DNA of 64,000 nt, from assembly GCF_900086705.1 (NCBI RefSeq), contig NZ_LT575483.1:3577533-3641532 (forward strand), given 5' to 3'. Below are positions 7,405 through 17,400 of the stretch, piece by piece (position 1 is the first letter of the stretch; each line of letters opens with the position of its first letter). Below the pieces are notes generated by a model. The model saw only the letters and a program-made list of their open reading frames with translations. It was not told the DNA's origin and searched no databases. A program made the position numbers and the translations under genes. Source of the stretch: Massilibacillus massiliensis. GTDB lineage: Bacteria > Bacillota > Negativicutes > FLKF01.

Positions 7405-7956
7405 ATGTCAGTAGAATATTTTCGAATCTTTCAAAGCAAATGTGTGTCGAATCCAATTGCCATTGAAGGTATCACACGAGAACAATACCCCTACAAAATG
7501 AATCAACTTGCCTTTCAAGGGCTGGAAGACTTGATCGTTGCCTACTATCAACCGAGTATGGGGATAGAGATCTGCGATTTGCTATCGTCTCCTTGTTTTA
7601 TGCTTGCCGACCGGCTGCGGGATTTGTTCTTGCTTCTGGAGCCTAAACTCCAATTTAAAGGAATGCAGCTCTATCCGCAGGATTTTAATGCCGAAGAAGG
7701 CATTACGTCGCCGGTGCCTTTGTACTGGATACCATATATAAAGCCAACCCCATGTCTCCATAGCACGGCAAAAATTTATGATACCGGAATCGTGGAAGAA
7801 CTTGTAGTGAAAGAAAACGCAGTGCGTGATCAACATATTCTCAAAGTGGACGGAATCGTCGAAGAAATTTGGCTCGTATCGCTTACCGCCGCCGAAAGCA
7901 TCCTTAGAAGAAGACCACTGGCAGTTGGTTTGCAGCGAGTGAAAGTGAGGGAATAA
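7405..7956 (+). CDS. Conserved partner upstream of the PAAR-like effector, unknown function
   Basis: 183 residues, ATG with GGGAGG before it, one base after the pentapeptide gene and one base before the PAAR-like gene. The sequence is a soluble mixed alpha/beta protein with no signal peptide: LAFQGLEDLIVAYYQPSM, FMLADRLRDLFLLLEP and a C-terminal ESILRRRPLAVGLQRV. No family is recognised with confidence. Tight coupling to the spike gene suggests an effector chaperone or adaptor. Confidence 0.6.
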   Translation: MSVEYFRIFQSKCVSNPIAIEGITREQYPYKMNQLAFQGLEDLIVAYYQPSMGIEICDLLSSPCFMLADRLRDLFLLLEPKLQFKGMQLYPQDFNAEEGITSPVPLYWIPYIKPTPCLHSTAKIYDTGIVEELVVKENAVRDQHILKVDGIVEEIWLVSLTAAESILRRRPLAVGLQRVKVRE

Positions 7957-7957
7957 C

Positions 7958-8827
7958 ATGTCAGATACAGCAGCAGGGCCATCCTATATCCCGCGGGGAA
8001 CAAAATCAAAATGCAGTAAGGGCAGCTCGGAAAATTATTTAAATTTGCCCCTTGATCATGGCATGGCCTATACACCCGGACTAGAACCCCTGCTCAATGC
8101 CAATGACCATAAACCAGGAGAACATATTTTAAAATATGGCTTTTGCTCGGCAACTTGTTCGCTATGTTCACCGGTAACACCGCTAGCCTGGATCAACGTC
8201 AACAAGAAACATATCTTAGACGGCGCCCCCGCCCTGATCGACCAGAGTAAACTCACCTGTGTCAAAGGCGGTGTAATTTCCATCGTCATGAATGCGGACA
8301 GTGTTGAACTCGGTGACCGCAATGAAGATGTAGAATTTGAAATGGAGGGACTCGTCGTCGTCGCAGAGGCGGAAAATCCGTATGGGTTTAAGCAAATTGT
8401 TAAAGATGCTATTGCAAATGGTATATTATCAGATCCAGATACCATGCAAGGTGATTATAAATTTATTGAAGGTGGACTTGGAATCGGGAAATTTGTTAGT
8501 GGTGCCGCTGGTATAATGATGGACAAAACAGGAAATGTATATGCAATTGTTGATGGTAGTGTCGGATATGGATTAGGTATTCCAGTAGCTTTAGGTGAAG
8601 GGGTTTTTGGTAATGCAGATAAAAGTGATGAGGAAAAATATAGAGAAGCTTTGGAAGGAATATCTTATGGTACTACAACTGGAGCAGGTATACAGGGAAA
8701 TGTATCTATGGGTACCAGTGGAGTCGTGTCCGGTGAAGTTTTAGCCACACCTGGTGTTGGAAAAACCTTTGGTTTTAGATTTGCTAAATATTTATTTAAT
8801 GTTAAAGATGATGAGATGAAAAGATAA
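7958..8827 (+). CDS. DUF4280 (PAAR-like) spike with C-terminal glycine-rich effector domain
   Basis: 289 residues. Residues ~20-125 carry the PAAR-like DUF4280 pattern: paired cysteines in GFCSATCSLCSPVTPLAW, then LTCVKGGVISIV near the end. Such proteins cap VgrG-type spikes and bear effectors at their C-terminus. Residues ~140-289 are glycine-rich and amphipathic (GYGLGIPVALGEGVFG, TTTGAGIQGNVSMGTSG) with no catalytic motif, which would suit a membrane-acting toxin; this is inference. The codons shift from GC-rich to AT-rich near residue 140, suggesting a swapped toxin tip. The stop overlaps the start of the next gene, its likely immunity gene. Confidence 0.72.
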   Translation: MSDTAAGPSYIPRGTKSKCSKGSSENYLNLPLDHGMAYTPGLEPLLNANDHKPGEHILKYGFCSATCSLCSPVTPLAWINVNKKHILDGAPALIDQSKLTCVKGGVISIVMNADSVELGDRNEDVEFEMEGLVVVAEAENPYGFKQIVKDAIANGILSDPDTMQGDYKFIEGGLGIGKFVSGAAGIMMDKTGNVYAIVDGSVGYGLGIPVALGEGVFGNADKSDEEKYREALEGISYGTTTGAGIQGNVSMGTSGVVSGEVLATPGVGKTFGFRFAKYLFNVKDDEMKR

Positions 8828-9288
8828 TGATGAAAAAAACTTTTAATATACTTAGAAAGGGATTTGTTGGAGTAGTTTGGCTTATTCTTCTAGGAGCAGC
8901 TATATTTCCATTAGTTTACCGAATTCTGAATCCTGCAGATATAGAAAGAAGGGAAGAAAATTTGCGTACGCATTTTCAAGCAATTGAACATCCGTCAGGT
9001 GCAACGCAATTAGATTTCAAGATTCATAGTAAAGTTGTTAAACGATGGATTAATGCTGAATATAAACATGAACATATGAGTGCTATAAAAATAGAACAAT
9101 ATTACTATCAAGAGTTAACTCAACAAGGTTGGGTGAAAAAATCTGTAAATCAAGAAACTGATAAACGTTTTCGCGTATCCACCTATAAAAAAGGAGATTA
9201 TGAGATATATGTTTCACCTTCTAAGACAGGAAATTCGTGGTCAATAGGATTGAATTACAGAGATTTCTTCGGGAGGTTTGGTTTATAG
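8827..9288 (+). CDS. Membrane-anchored putative immunity protein
   Basis: 153 residues, ATG overlapping the effector stop codon (TAATG). One N-terminal membrane segment (GVVWLILLGAAIFPLVY, residues ~15-31) is followed by a ~120-residue extracytoplasmic domain ending GLNYRDFFGRF. Position directly after the PAAR-like effector and this topology fit an immunity protein acting outside the inner membrane. A near-identical but disrupted copy lies at 11474-11932. Family not recognised. Confidence 0.6.
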   Translation: MMKKTFNILRKGFVGVVWLILLGAAIFPLVYRILNPADIERREENLRTHFQAIEHPSGATQLDFKIHSKVVKRWINAEYKHEHMSAIKIEQYYYQELTQQGWVKKSVNQETDKRFRVSTYKKGDYEIYVSPSKTGNSWSIGLNYRDFFGRFGL

Positions 9289-9387
9289 TGGTAGTGTGCA
9301 AAATAAGAATTTTTGAAATTCCTTTGCAGATCATCTAATGCCTGCAGTAAAAAGCGCACTTAAAGAAAGGGAGAAAGGAAATTGACA

Positions 9388-10338
9388 ATGCATAAAAAGT
9401 TTTTCACTATACTACTCATGCCATTGATTCTTGTTTCTGCTTTATTATCCGGATGTCTCAGTGAGGAGAGTGAAAACGCGAAGGGAGAATATAAAATTTC
9501 GAATATCAATATTTTCAAGGATACGCCTGTGTGGGAATTAGCAGTCGCGGTAAAGGAACAAAAAACTGCTACAATAGAAAAACTAGCAAAAGATAAACCG
9601 GAGCTATTGAATTATCAGGAACCTAAGTACAAATTGACTTTGCTGCTATGGGCGATCGGAATGGAGAAATATGATGCAGCAGAAGCCTTATTAAAATGTG
9701 GTGCTGACCCGAATATTGCATCGGTAAGATATGAGACATATTCAGAACAAACGCCCCTTTCATTAGCAACACGTTTTTCATGGATTGATAACGATGCTAA
9801 AGAGGATCCCAAATATGTAAAGTTACTGCTGAAATATGGTGCTGACCCTAATTGGAGTTATATTGGGCATGAACATGGAACAGAGCCGGGCACCAGTATA
9901 TTAATGCAATCTATTGGATGTGGAATTGAGAAAACAAAAGCTTTAGTAGAAGCAGGGGCTGATATTAATCATAAAACGAAAAGCGGGAGAACAGCTGCTA
10001 TAAAAGCTTTATTGGCAGGAAGCCCAACTTCGACATTAGAAAGAAATGTGTATGCTCATTATTTGATCGTTGAAAAGAAAGCAAAAATATTGGAACCCTA
10101 TTACAGACTTAAAACGTATGACAATGAAGACCCAAATGAACAGTTTTTTCCGGTAGATTTATTAAGGGATTGGATTTATGATATAGGATCACCAAGATAT
10201 AAAATGAAAATGGAGATTGTCGAGGAGTTTGCCCGGCAAGGTGTGAATTATTGGGATACCAAAATTCCAAGCGATAGTCTGAAGCATATTAAAAAGCGTC
10301 ACCCAGATAATTGGCAAGAGTTTATCAAGCAATATTGA
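9388..10338 (+). CDS. Ankyrin-repeat lipoprotein, copy 1
   Basis: 316 residues from ATG 9388. A TTG at 9382 is also in frame but closer to the ribosome site. The signal peptide ends in the lipobox LLSGC, with Cys at ~23, so the protein is lipid-anchored outside the cytoplasm. Ankyrin repeats fill residues ~65-200: AEALLKCGADPNI, LLLKYGADPNW and LVEAGADINHKTKSG. Duplicated at 10453. Ankyrin proteins often sit beside type VI-type effectors as antidotes, so a periplasmic immunity role against the upstream effector is inferred. Confidence 0.72.
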   Translation: MHKKFFTILLMPLILVSALLSGCLSEESENAKGEYKISNINIFKDTPVWELAVAVKEQKTATIEKLAKDKPELLNYQEPKYKLTLLLWAIGMEKYDAAEALLKCGADPNIASVRYETYSEQTPLSLATRFSWIDNDAKEDPKYVKLLLKYGADPNWSYIGHEHGTEPGTSILMQSIGCGIEKTKALVEAGADINHKTKSGRTAAIKALLAGSPTSTLERNVYAHYLIVEKKAKILEPYYRLKTYDNEDPNEQFFPVDLLRDWIYDIGSPRYKMKMEIVEEFARQGVNYWDTKIPSDSLKHIKKRHPDNWQEFIKQY

Positions 10339-10452
10339 TATAATTATAAATTTCTTATGCATGATTTAAATAGCAGCTCGGTCATGATATAAAATCCTTC
10401 GCTGGTTGTAGTAATTGATATGATTAAGAAAAGAGGAGAAAGGAAATTGACA

Positions 10453-11406
10453 ATGCATAAAAAGTTTTTCACTATACTACTCATGCCTCTGATTCTTTGT
10501 TCTGCTTTATTATCCGGATGTTTTAGCGAGGCGCGTGAAAACGCGAAGGGAGAATATAAAATGACGAATATCAATATTTTCAAGGATACGCCTGTGTGGG
10601 AATTAGCAGTCGCGGTAAAGGAACAAAAAACTGTTACAATAGAAAAACTAGCAAAAGATAAACCGGAGCTATTGAATTATCAGGAACCTAAGTACAAATT
10701 GACTTTGCTACTCTGGGCGATCGGAATGGAGAAATATGATGCAGCAGAAGCCTTATTAAAATGTGGCGCTGACCCGAATATTGCATCGGTAAGGTATGAG
10801 ACGTATTCAGAAGAAACGCCCCTTTCAATAGCAGCGAATTTTTCCTGGGTGGACAACGTTGCCAAAGATGATCCGAAATATGTAAAACTGCTGCTGAAAT
10901 ATGGTGCTGACCCTAATTGGAGTTATATTGGTCACGAACATGGAATAGAGCCGGGCACCAGTATATTAATGCAATCTATTGGATGTGGAATTGAGAAAAC
11001 AAAAGCTTTGGTAGAAGCAGGGGCTGATATTAACCATAAAACGAAAAGTGGGGAAACAGCTGCAGTGCAAGCATTGAGAATAGGAGGTCCAAATTCGACA
11101 TTGGAAGCTATGAAATATGCTCATTATTTGATTGTTGAAAAGAAAGCAGAAGTATCGGAATTCTATTACAGTAGTATTAAAGCTAATGATGATAAAGAAG
11201 CGAATAAAAAGTTTTTTCCGGTAAACATATTAAGGGATTGGATTGGTGATATAGGATCACAAAAATATAAATTGAAAATGGAGATTGTTGAGGAATTTGC
11301 TCGGCAGGGGGTGAATTATTGGGATACTAAGATTCCAAGTGATAGGTTGCAACAGATTAAAAAGATTCATCCAGATAATTGGCAAGAGTTTATCAAGCAA
11401 TATTGA
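10453..11406 (+). CDS. Ankyrin-repeat lipoprotein, copy 2
   Basis: 317 residues, nearly identical to the copy at 9388 through the first ~200 residues and then about 70% alike. ATG 10453 is chosen by analogy; an upstream ATG at 10420 adds eleven residues before the signal peptide. Lipobox LLSGC and the same ankyrin units are present. Differences cluster in the last third (VSEFYYSSIKANDDKEANK against ILEPYYRLKTYDNEDPNEQ), the part most likely to contact a partner. The flanking 25 bases after both stops are the same, showing a whole-unit tandem duplication. Confidence 0.72.
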   Translation: MHKKFFTILLMPLILCSALLSGCFSEARENAKGEYKMTNINIFKDTPVWELAVAVKEQKTVTIEKLAKDKPELLNYQEPKYKLTLLLWAIGMEKYDAAEALLKCGADPNIASVRYETYSEETPLSIAANFSWVDNVAKDDPKYVKLLLKYGADPNWSYIGHEHGIEPGTSILMQSIGCGIEKTKALVEAGADINHKTKSGETAAVQALRIGGPNSTLEAMKYAHYLIVEKKAEVSEFYYSSIKANDDKEANKKFFPVNILRDWIGDIGSQKYKLKMEIVEEFARQGVNYWDTKIPSDRLQQIKKIHPDNWQEFIKQY

Positions 11407-11473
11407 TATAATTATAAATTTCTTATGCATGGTATCTATTTAATGTTAAATATAAAGAGGCTGAGGAGAAGTA

Positions 11474-11932
11474 ATGAAAAAGGCGTTTAATATCTTTAGA
11501 AAGGTATTTGTTGGAGTAGTCTGGCTTATTCTTCTAGGAGCAGCTATATTTCCATTAGTTTACCGAATTTTGAATCCTGCAGATATAGAAAGAAGGGAGG
11601 AAAATTTGCGTACGCATTTTCAAGCAATTGAACATCCGTCAGGTGCAACGCAATTAGATTTTAAGATTAATAGTAAAGTTGTTAAACGATGGATTCATGC
11701 TGAATATGAGCATGAACATATGAGTGCTATAGAAATAGAACAATATTACTATCAAGAGTTGACTCGACAAAGTTGAGTGGAAAAATATGTAAATAAAGAA
11801 ACTGATAAACGGTTTCGCGTATCCACCTATAAAAAAGGAGATTATGAGCTATATGTTTCACCTTCTAAGACAGGAATTTCGTGGTCAATAGGATTAAATT
11901 ACAGAGATTTCTTTGGGCGGTTTGGTTTATAG
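11474..11932 (+). pseudogene. Second copy of the membrane-anchored immunity protein, nonsense mutation
   Basis: Almost identical to 8827-9288, with ATG 11474 after GAGGAG. A TGG codon has become TGA at 11774-11776 (the QQGWV region of the other copy), leaving 100 residues. The frame then stays open and homologous to its proper stop at 11930-11932. It was duplicated together with the ankyrin gene and has only recently been broken. Confidence 0.75.
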
Positions 11933-11944
11933 ATAGGAGACGAA

Positions 11945-12253
11945 ATGAATCATAGAAAACAGCCAATTATTACAAAGTTCAATTGTATTGTACTTGCTTG
12001 GTTTTTCGCAGGGGTAATTTCCTCTAAAATTTTATTTGGTTATTTTGAAATTGCCGTTGGGTTTGCATATATTTTTTATCCTTTCATATCGTTGTTCTTA
12101 TGGATTACATCGACCGATTCCGGAAATCAGAATTTTATGGATGAAACTAGTAAAGTTCTAGAAGTGCTTTGGGGTTTTTATATATTGATTCCACTGGTGA
12201 TTTCAAATATTTATGATAGGTTAAAAAATACTGATAAGAAGAGTAAGGCATAA
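11945..12253 (+). CDS. Small three-TM membrane protein, unknown function
   Basis: 102 residues, ATG after AGGAGA. Hydrophobic segments lie at residues ~12-30 (NCIVLAWFFAGVISS), ~35-58 (AVGFAYIFYPFISLFLWI) and ~75-92 (VLWGFYILIPLVI). The C-terminus is lysine-rich. It lies 12 bases after the broken immunity copy and 17 bases before the RDD pair, in the immunity-like part of the island. No family recognised. Confidence 0.6.
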   Translation: MNHRKQPIITKFNCIVLAWFFAGVISSKILFGYFEIAVGFAYIFYPFISLFLWITSTDSGNQNFMDETSKVLEVLWGFYILIPLVISNIYDRLKNTDKKSKA

Positions 12254-12270
12254 AAGCAAAAGGAGTGTGT

Positions 12271-12789
12271 ATGAGTGGGGTGAGTGATATAAGAGCTTAT
12301 GTAAGGAAACGTGTTATTGCAGGTATTCTTGATATAGTAGTTTTCGTGTTTTTATATATAGCAATGATTTCGATAAGTTTGCCAATCATTGGATTTTTGA
12401 TAGGTTTGCTTATAAGAATACTATATGATGATATTAGCCCGGAATTTTTCTTGGAGAAATTGACCATGATTTCATATTCTATCGTGGAATCTGTTGCATA
12501 TTATTGGCTTTTCTTTTTATTATGTATATATTTTTTTTCAGTTATTGAGAGTTTTTTACAAACTTCCCCAGGGAAAAAATTAGTTAAACTACGGATAACC
12601 GGTATAAAAGAAAACCGTATTGGGTGCGGCATTCTTTTTTTTAGAAATATTTTAAAATGTATCAGTATCGGTTTTTGTGGAGTGGGTTATTTTGTTTGTT
12701 TTAAGAATGAACATCGCCAAGCTTGGCATGACAAAGCTACAAAGACAAAGGTGATGGATGAGGAAAATGCTGAGAGAAGGTGTCTTTAA
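12271..12789 (+). CDS. RDD family membrane protein, copy 1
   Basis: 172 residues from ATG 12271, preceded by AAAGGAG; an in-frame GTG at 12265 is too close to that site. RKRVIAGILDIVVFVFLY holds the first helix with the Arg/Asp pattern of the RDD family. SPGKKLVKLRI and QAWHDKATKTKV are the typical central and C-terminal motifs. Three to four membrane helices. Some RDD proteins transport ions; here the setting suggests an accessory or immunity role. Its stop overlaps the start of the next, paralogous gene. Confidence 0.75.
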   Translation: MSGVSDIRAYVRKRVIAGILDIVVFVFLYIAMISISLPIIGFLIGLLIRILYDDISPEFFLEKLTMISYSIVESVAYYWLFFLLCIYFFSVIESFLQTSPGKKLVKLRITGIKENRIGCGILFFRNILKCISIGFCGVGYFVCFKNEHRQAWHDKATKTKVMDEENAERRCL

Positions 12790-13328
12790 TGGCAGATAAA
12801 GAATGTGAGATAACGAATAAAAATTTGGCGGGTTTTGGAAGACGGTTGATAGCAGGGGTTTTGGATATGATCTTTTTTGTAGTCGTATTCATAATATTGC
12901 TTTTTTCCAGTCTTTCCATCATTGGATTTGTGGGAGGTATATTGATAAGATTGTCGGATATAGGGATTCGTTATGACGAGTTTTTAAGTAAAGGGTCAAA
13001 ATTAGCAGATGTTGTAGAGGAACCTCTATATTATTTTGCATTACTTCTATTGTGTATAAGCGTATTTTCAATTATAGAAGTTTTTTTGCAAGCATCTCCG
13101 GGCAAAAAATTAATGAGGCTTTGTATAGTAAGCATGGATGAAAAACATCCAAAGATAAGCAGAATTGTTATGAGAAATCTGTTAAAAGGCATCAGTATCA
13201 GTTTTTTAGGAGTGGGGTATTTTGTTTGTTTTTTTAATAAACAACGTCAAGCTTGGCATGACAAAATGATGAAAACGAGGGTGGTATATGATAAAAATTT
13301 AAATAGCAGGAGATCTGGAGATGAGTAA
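12789..13328 (+). CDS. RDD family membrane protein, copy 2
   Basis: 179 residues, ATG overlapping the previous stop (TAATG). FGRRLIAGVLDMIFFVVVF, ASPGKKLMRLCIV and QAWHDKMMKTRVV match copy 1 and the RDD family. The two genes share about half their residues, so the duplication is older than that of the ankyrin genes. Probably translated by coupling. Confidence 0.75.
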   Translation: MADKECEITNKNLAGFGRRLIAGVLDMIFFVVVFIILLFSSLSIIGFVGGILIRLSDIGIRYDEFLSKGSKLADVVEEPLYYFALLLLCISVFSIIEVFLQASPGKKLMRLCIVSMDEKHPKISRIVMRNLLKGISISFLGVGYFVCFFNKQRQAWHDKMMKTRVVYDKNLNSRRSGDE

Positions 13329-13704
13329 TTTTTATGATGAGTATTTTGGTTCATATACTGGTGAATATGTAAGTATAGAAGAATTAAATGCAATGATTGA
13401 TGATCTGGAAGCAAAACTTAGCCCATTAGAAGATTATTATACAGAGCATAAGCCAACAATAGATTATTTAAGAAAATGGGTTGTTGATTCAACAAAAGTA
13501 AGTTGGACTTCCTGTGGAGTTTTATTGCAATATTATTATGGTCTTAGCAACAATCCTGCGCAAGCTTTTCTTACTATACATATGGCGACAGCAATGATTG
13601 GTGCGGGTGTCATTTTAATGCCGAACTTTACACCCACGAGTTCAAATGATTCTTGGAGTGATTTTTTAAAGGAAAATGATACAAATACATATGATGGGCA
13701 ATAA
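13321..13704 (+). CDS. Island protein of unknown function
   Basis: 127 residues, ATG overlapping the RDD gene by 8 bases with GGAG before it. The N-terminal half is acidic and helical (SIEELNAMIDDLEAKLSPLE). A moderately hydrophobic stretch follows (AFLTIHMATAMIGAGVILM, residues ~81-99), and the C-terminus is polar. No family recognised. It ends the immunity-like gene string; a 100-base gap follows. Confidence 0.55.
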   Translation: MSNFYDEYFGSYTGEYVSIEELNAMIDDLEAKLSPLEDYYTEHKPTIDYLRKWVVDSTKVSWTSCGVLLQYYYGLSNNPAQAFLTIHMATAMIGAGVILMPNFTPTSSNDSWSDFLKENDTNTYDGQ

Positions 13705-13805
13705 TTTGAAATGTTGAAATTATAATTGCAATTTAATGCAACTATAGTTATCTATTGATAACTGTTGATTATTTGACTTAAAAGAGAGAAAAAGGAGGAA
13801 TATTT

Positions 13806-14378
13806 ATGGGATTTACATTAACGATAGAAGGTGACGAAAAATTGTTTTACGGAGAAGATATTATCAGGGTTGCTCAAATGTCGCTAACTTCGCCTAACGA
13901 CTCGAGAGCAAGATCTACAAAAAATTATATAACTGTAAATATAATTGGTAAACTGCATGCTGATGCATCTGGGGGCGGAAATAGTGAAACACTGAAAATA
14001 TTCAAATGGGCACAAGTACCCGCAGAAGATGAAAAAGCGTATCGCACAGTAACAATTGAGGTTATCAGTGAAAATAAATGTTTTCGGCAAATTGTAATGA
14101 GTAAGGCTTTTGTGATTGATTACAACGAGCGTTATACTGACAGTAGAGGTATAGGTGAGTTTGCATTGAATATCCGTCAAAAGGCTGACATGGTAGATGA
14201 TGTGCAAGTAGAAGGCGGATTTCCGGCAAGTGGCGATTTCGCTGACGCTATTGGTTCGGGTGGAGGGGTAATGGAAAAACTTGGTCAGGCTGTTGTGAAG
14301 ACTGCAAAACAGAAGGTAATTAGTAAGGCGGATTCCTCAGGAATGGTATCAGGTGTAATGCAGAATATGCAAGGATAA
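13806..14378 (+). CDS. Small VgrG-cassette protein (Hcp/tube-like candidate), copy 2
   Basis: 190 residues, ATG after AAGGAGG. Residues 1-135 match the protein at 5680 (SPNDSRARSTKNYI, LKIFKWAQVP, KAFVIDYNERY, GEFALNIRQKAD). A ~55-residue glycine-rich and helical extension ending VSGVMQNMQG is added. It immediately precedes the VgrG-Rhs giant. The repeated placement before a spike/effector gene supports a structural or loading role in the delivery system, inferred from context. Confidence 0.55.
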   Translation: MGFTLTIEGDEKLFYGEDIIRVAQMSLTSPNDSRARSTKNYITVNIIGKLHADASGGGNSETLKIFKWAQVPAEDEKAYRTVTIEVISENKCFRQIVMSKAFVIDYNERYTDSRGIGEFALNIRQKADMVDDVQVEGGFPASGDFADAIGSGGGVMEKLGQAVVKTAKQKVISKADSSGMVSGVMQNMQG

Positions 14379-14468
14379 CATGAATATTAGCCATGACTTT
14401 AAAAGATATTCATTGCAAAATAATAGAGTCTGTGAAACCTGTAAACAAGTCGAGAGGAGGAACACCAA

Positions 14469-17400
14469 ATGGGAAAAGAACTCATAGAACTGGGGCGGCT
14501 GAAAGTAGAATTCGCCAAAGAATACCTAAGAATTAAGCATATTCATATTTTAGACGAAGCCAATGAACACGGGTACATGAAGCTGGAACTCATCAGCAAC
14601 CGTATGCTGACCGTAACCGAAGCCCTTGAACTTGAAGACGAACCGATTAAAGTCACGGATGCGGATGGAGATCATGTATTTGTCGGCATTTGCCAAAACG
14701 TAGGTCTTGTAAATGAAGCCGACTATAGTGAACTCGTGCTCAAAGCCAAAAGTTTAAGTGAACAGACGGATCGAAAAAAAATCAATCGTACTTTTCAAAG
14801 TACAGTCAAAACGCTAAGTGAAGTAGCCAATCAGGTCATGGCAGCCTATGGGATACAGGTTGAAGTAGCAAAAGATATTTCAATCAAGCAGATGCTCTAC
14901 CAAAATGCAGAAACGGACTGGCAGTTTCTGCGGCGTATCGCAAATCAGTACGGTGCCTATCTGTTCACCGACAGCAAATCAGAGTTGCTGCGAATTGCAA
15001 TAGGAACCTACCCGTTTGCCCAAAAAGAACTAGGTGCAGAAACGCAGAAAAAACCGGCCGACAGTAGTAAAGATATTTTAAAATATATGAAAATTAAGCA
15101 AAATGTTGACCAAGAAGCCGAAGTCTACGAATTTGAGGCGGAGTATAAGACGAGCTATGACCTGACGATTGGTGCAGGCTACCAGATTCAAAGTCAGGAA
15201 GAACGTGTACGATTTAGCCAGCGAAGTGAAATCGTAAGTATCGGAGAAACCGCAGAAAATCGTCTGCTGCTGGCGCATCCCGAAGGTTGTAGACCAGATA
15301 GTCAGATCAGCGCGGGTGCGCTAAATCAAGGCGATTCCATCAAAGGTAAAATCATTCGAGTACAAGGGACACAAATCAAAGTCCATTTCTACTGTGATGC
15401 TGAGCAAGACGAAAGCACCGCGATGTGGCTGCCCTTTGAAAACACCATGAACAACTACTTTTACTCCATGCCCGACGAAGGAGACGAAGTCTTTGTTTAC
15501 TATGAAAATAACGGCAAAGCTGTGGCCCTCGGAAGCAGACGCGCAAACAGCGCTGTACATACAGACTACGTTGACCCTGCCAGCAAGATGCTCAACTCCA
15601 CCAATAAAATGCTGAAACTCACCCCCGGTAGCTGTGAACTCGTAGCTGCCAGAGGCTCTTATGATCAAGGCGGTGGAAACCAGGCCTTGATTGAGATGAC
15701 CGATGCAGGCGGTATCGTTATAAAAAGCACCCAAGACATCCATATTCAGGCGGACAAACGCCTCAACCTCGTGGCGGCAAAAACGCCCGTTGACGAAGCG
15801 GAATTTCTTCAGGCCAAAGCAAAATACGATCAGCTTCACGAAATCGGTGCCGCAAAATACATGGCTGATGGCGGCAATAAACCTTATAACTCCGGGCAAG
15901 AAATTCTCAAACAACTAGGCAGTGACATCACTAGCAGTCTTAGCGGTGGAATAGCAGCCATAACAACCGAGATTCCAGCCTTCGTCAAAAATATTCAAAC
16001 CGTTTTTAGTGGCGGCGGTAGTAATACCGGGATGGAAAGAATGCCGTTATCTACCGGAGAAAAAGTCGAAAGACCCCCCGCAGAATCCTTGATGCTCTTT
16101 GCCCTCGAAAACTGCAGTTTGGGCATCGGTGCCAGTGAACTTAAACTCAGCGGCGGAGCCATTGCGATTAGTACCCCGGCCTATCGTCAGTTAGGCTATA
16201 CCAGAAATCAGCATGAGATCGCAAGTGCACCATCCCTTTTAGAATCCGCGCTTAACGGTGTACAGATATTACTTGATGTAGCTGGATGTATTCCAGGTCC
16301 AAATGTGGTGGCAAACGGACTCAATGCACTCATATCCGTTGCACGCGGTGACTACTTCGGCGCGGCTTGCTCCGTTATGGGGATGTGCATCCCGGGAGCC
16401 AATGTGGCAGGCAAAGGCCTCAAAGCAGTAGCAGCCGGTGCAAAAATGGCCAACACCTTGACCAAAGCAACAAAAACTGTCCAAACCGTCCAACGCCTTA
16501 TTATGGGTGCCATGGGCTTCAACGCCCTCATGCGAGCCAAAGATGGGATCGACGATCTCAAACGAAGAATCCTGGATGGAAAATTCAGCTTTCTCGACCC
16601 GGAATCGCTCAATCTCGTTTTTGGCACAATACAAAATGCAGCCAGTGCACGCAGTGCGGCAAAGCGACCAAATGCCAAGACCAATAACTTAACGAACCAA
16701 GGCAATCCCAATGCGAATAAAAGTAATAAACCAAACGCAAATAATGAAAAAAAAGACCAAGGCAGACGAGAAAATAAAACCACCACTGTTAAAGATCCGG
16801 TTAACGTCGTCACTGGTTCCTTCAGCCTGCACATGGTAGATCTCATCTTAAGTGACATCGGCGAAGAATTCAAGCTCACTCGCAGCTACGAATCGCTGTA
16901 TGAAAATAAACAGCAGTACCTCGGTTGCCGCTGGGTTTTAAACCTCGGGACGCATCTTGATCACCAAAAACAGCAGGTCAGAATCCTCATGGATGACCTT
17001 AGAATTGAAACCTTCGAGCAAAAAGATGGAATCTGGCAAAACCGCCGCGACGGTGATCGATCACTTTTACTCACGACAGAAAAGCATGGCTACAGTCTAA
17101 AGTTCACAGACCAGCAAAAAATCTGGGACTATAACGAATTTGGCAATCTCATTGCCATCAAAGACCGCTGCGGCAATCGAGTTAAGATCGACTACATCGG
17201 TTCCTGGATCGATAAAGTGACCCTCACTAATGGACAAATATTGCACTTTACCTATGAAAACAACAAACTCAGCCAAATCCAGGATATGCTCGGCAGAACG
17301 ATCTCTTATCGTTACCAGGGAGAACTTTTAACCGAAGTTACCTACCCAAATGATGGAACCGTTCAATACGAATACAATGAACAAGGTCATATCACTGCCA

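Noticed and set aside
16352-16692. Alternative plus-frame ORFs inside the VgrG-Rhs pre-toxin region
   Set aside because: They overlap completely with the coding frame and have no independent start signals.
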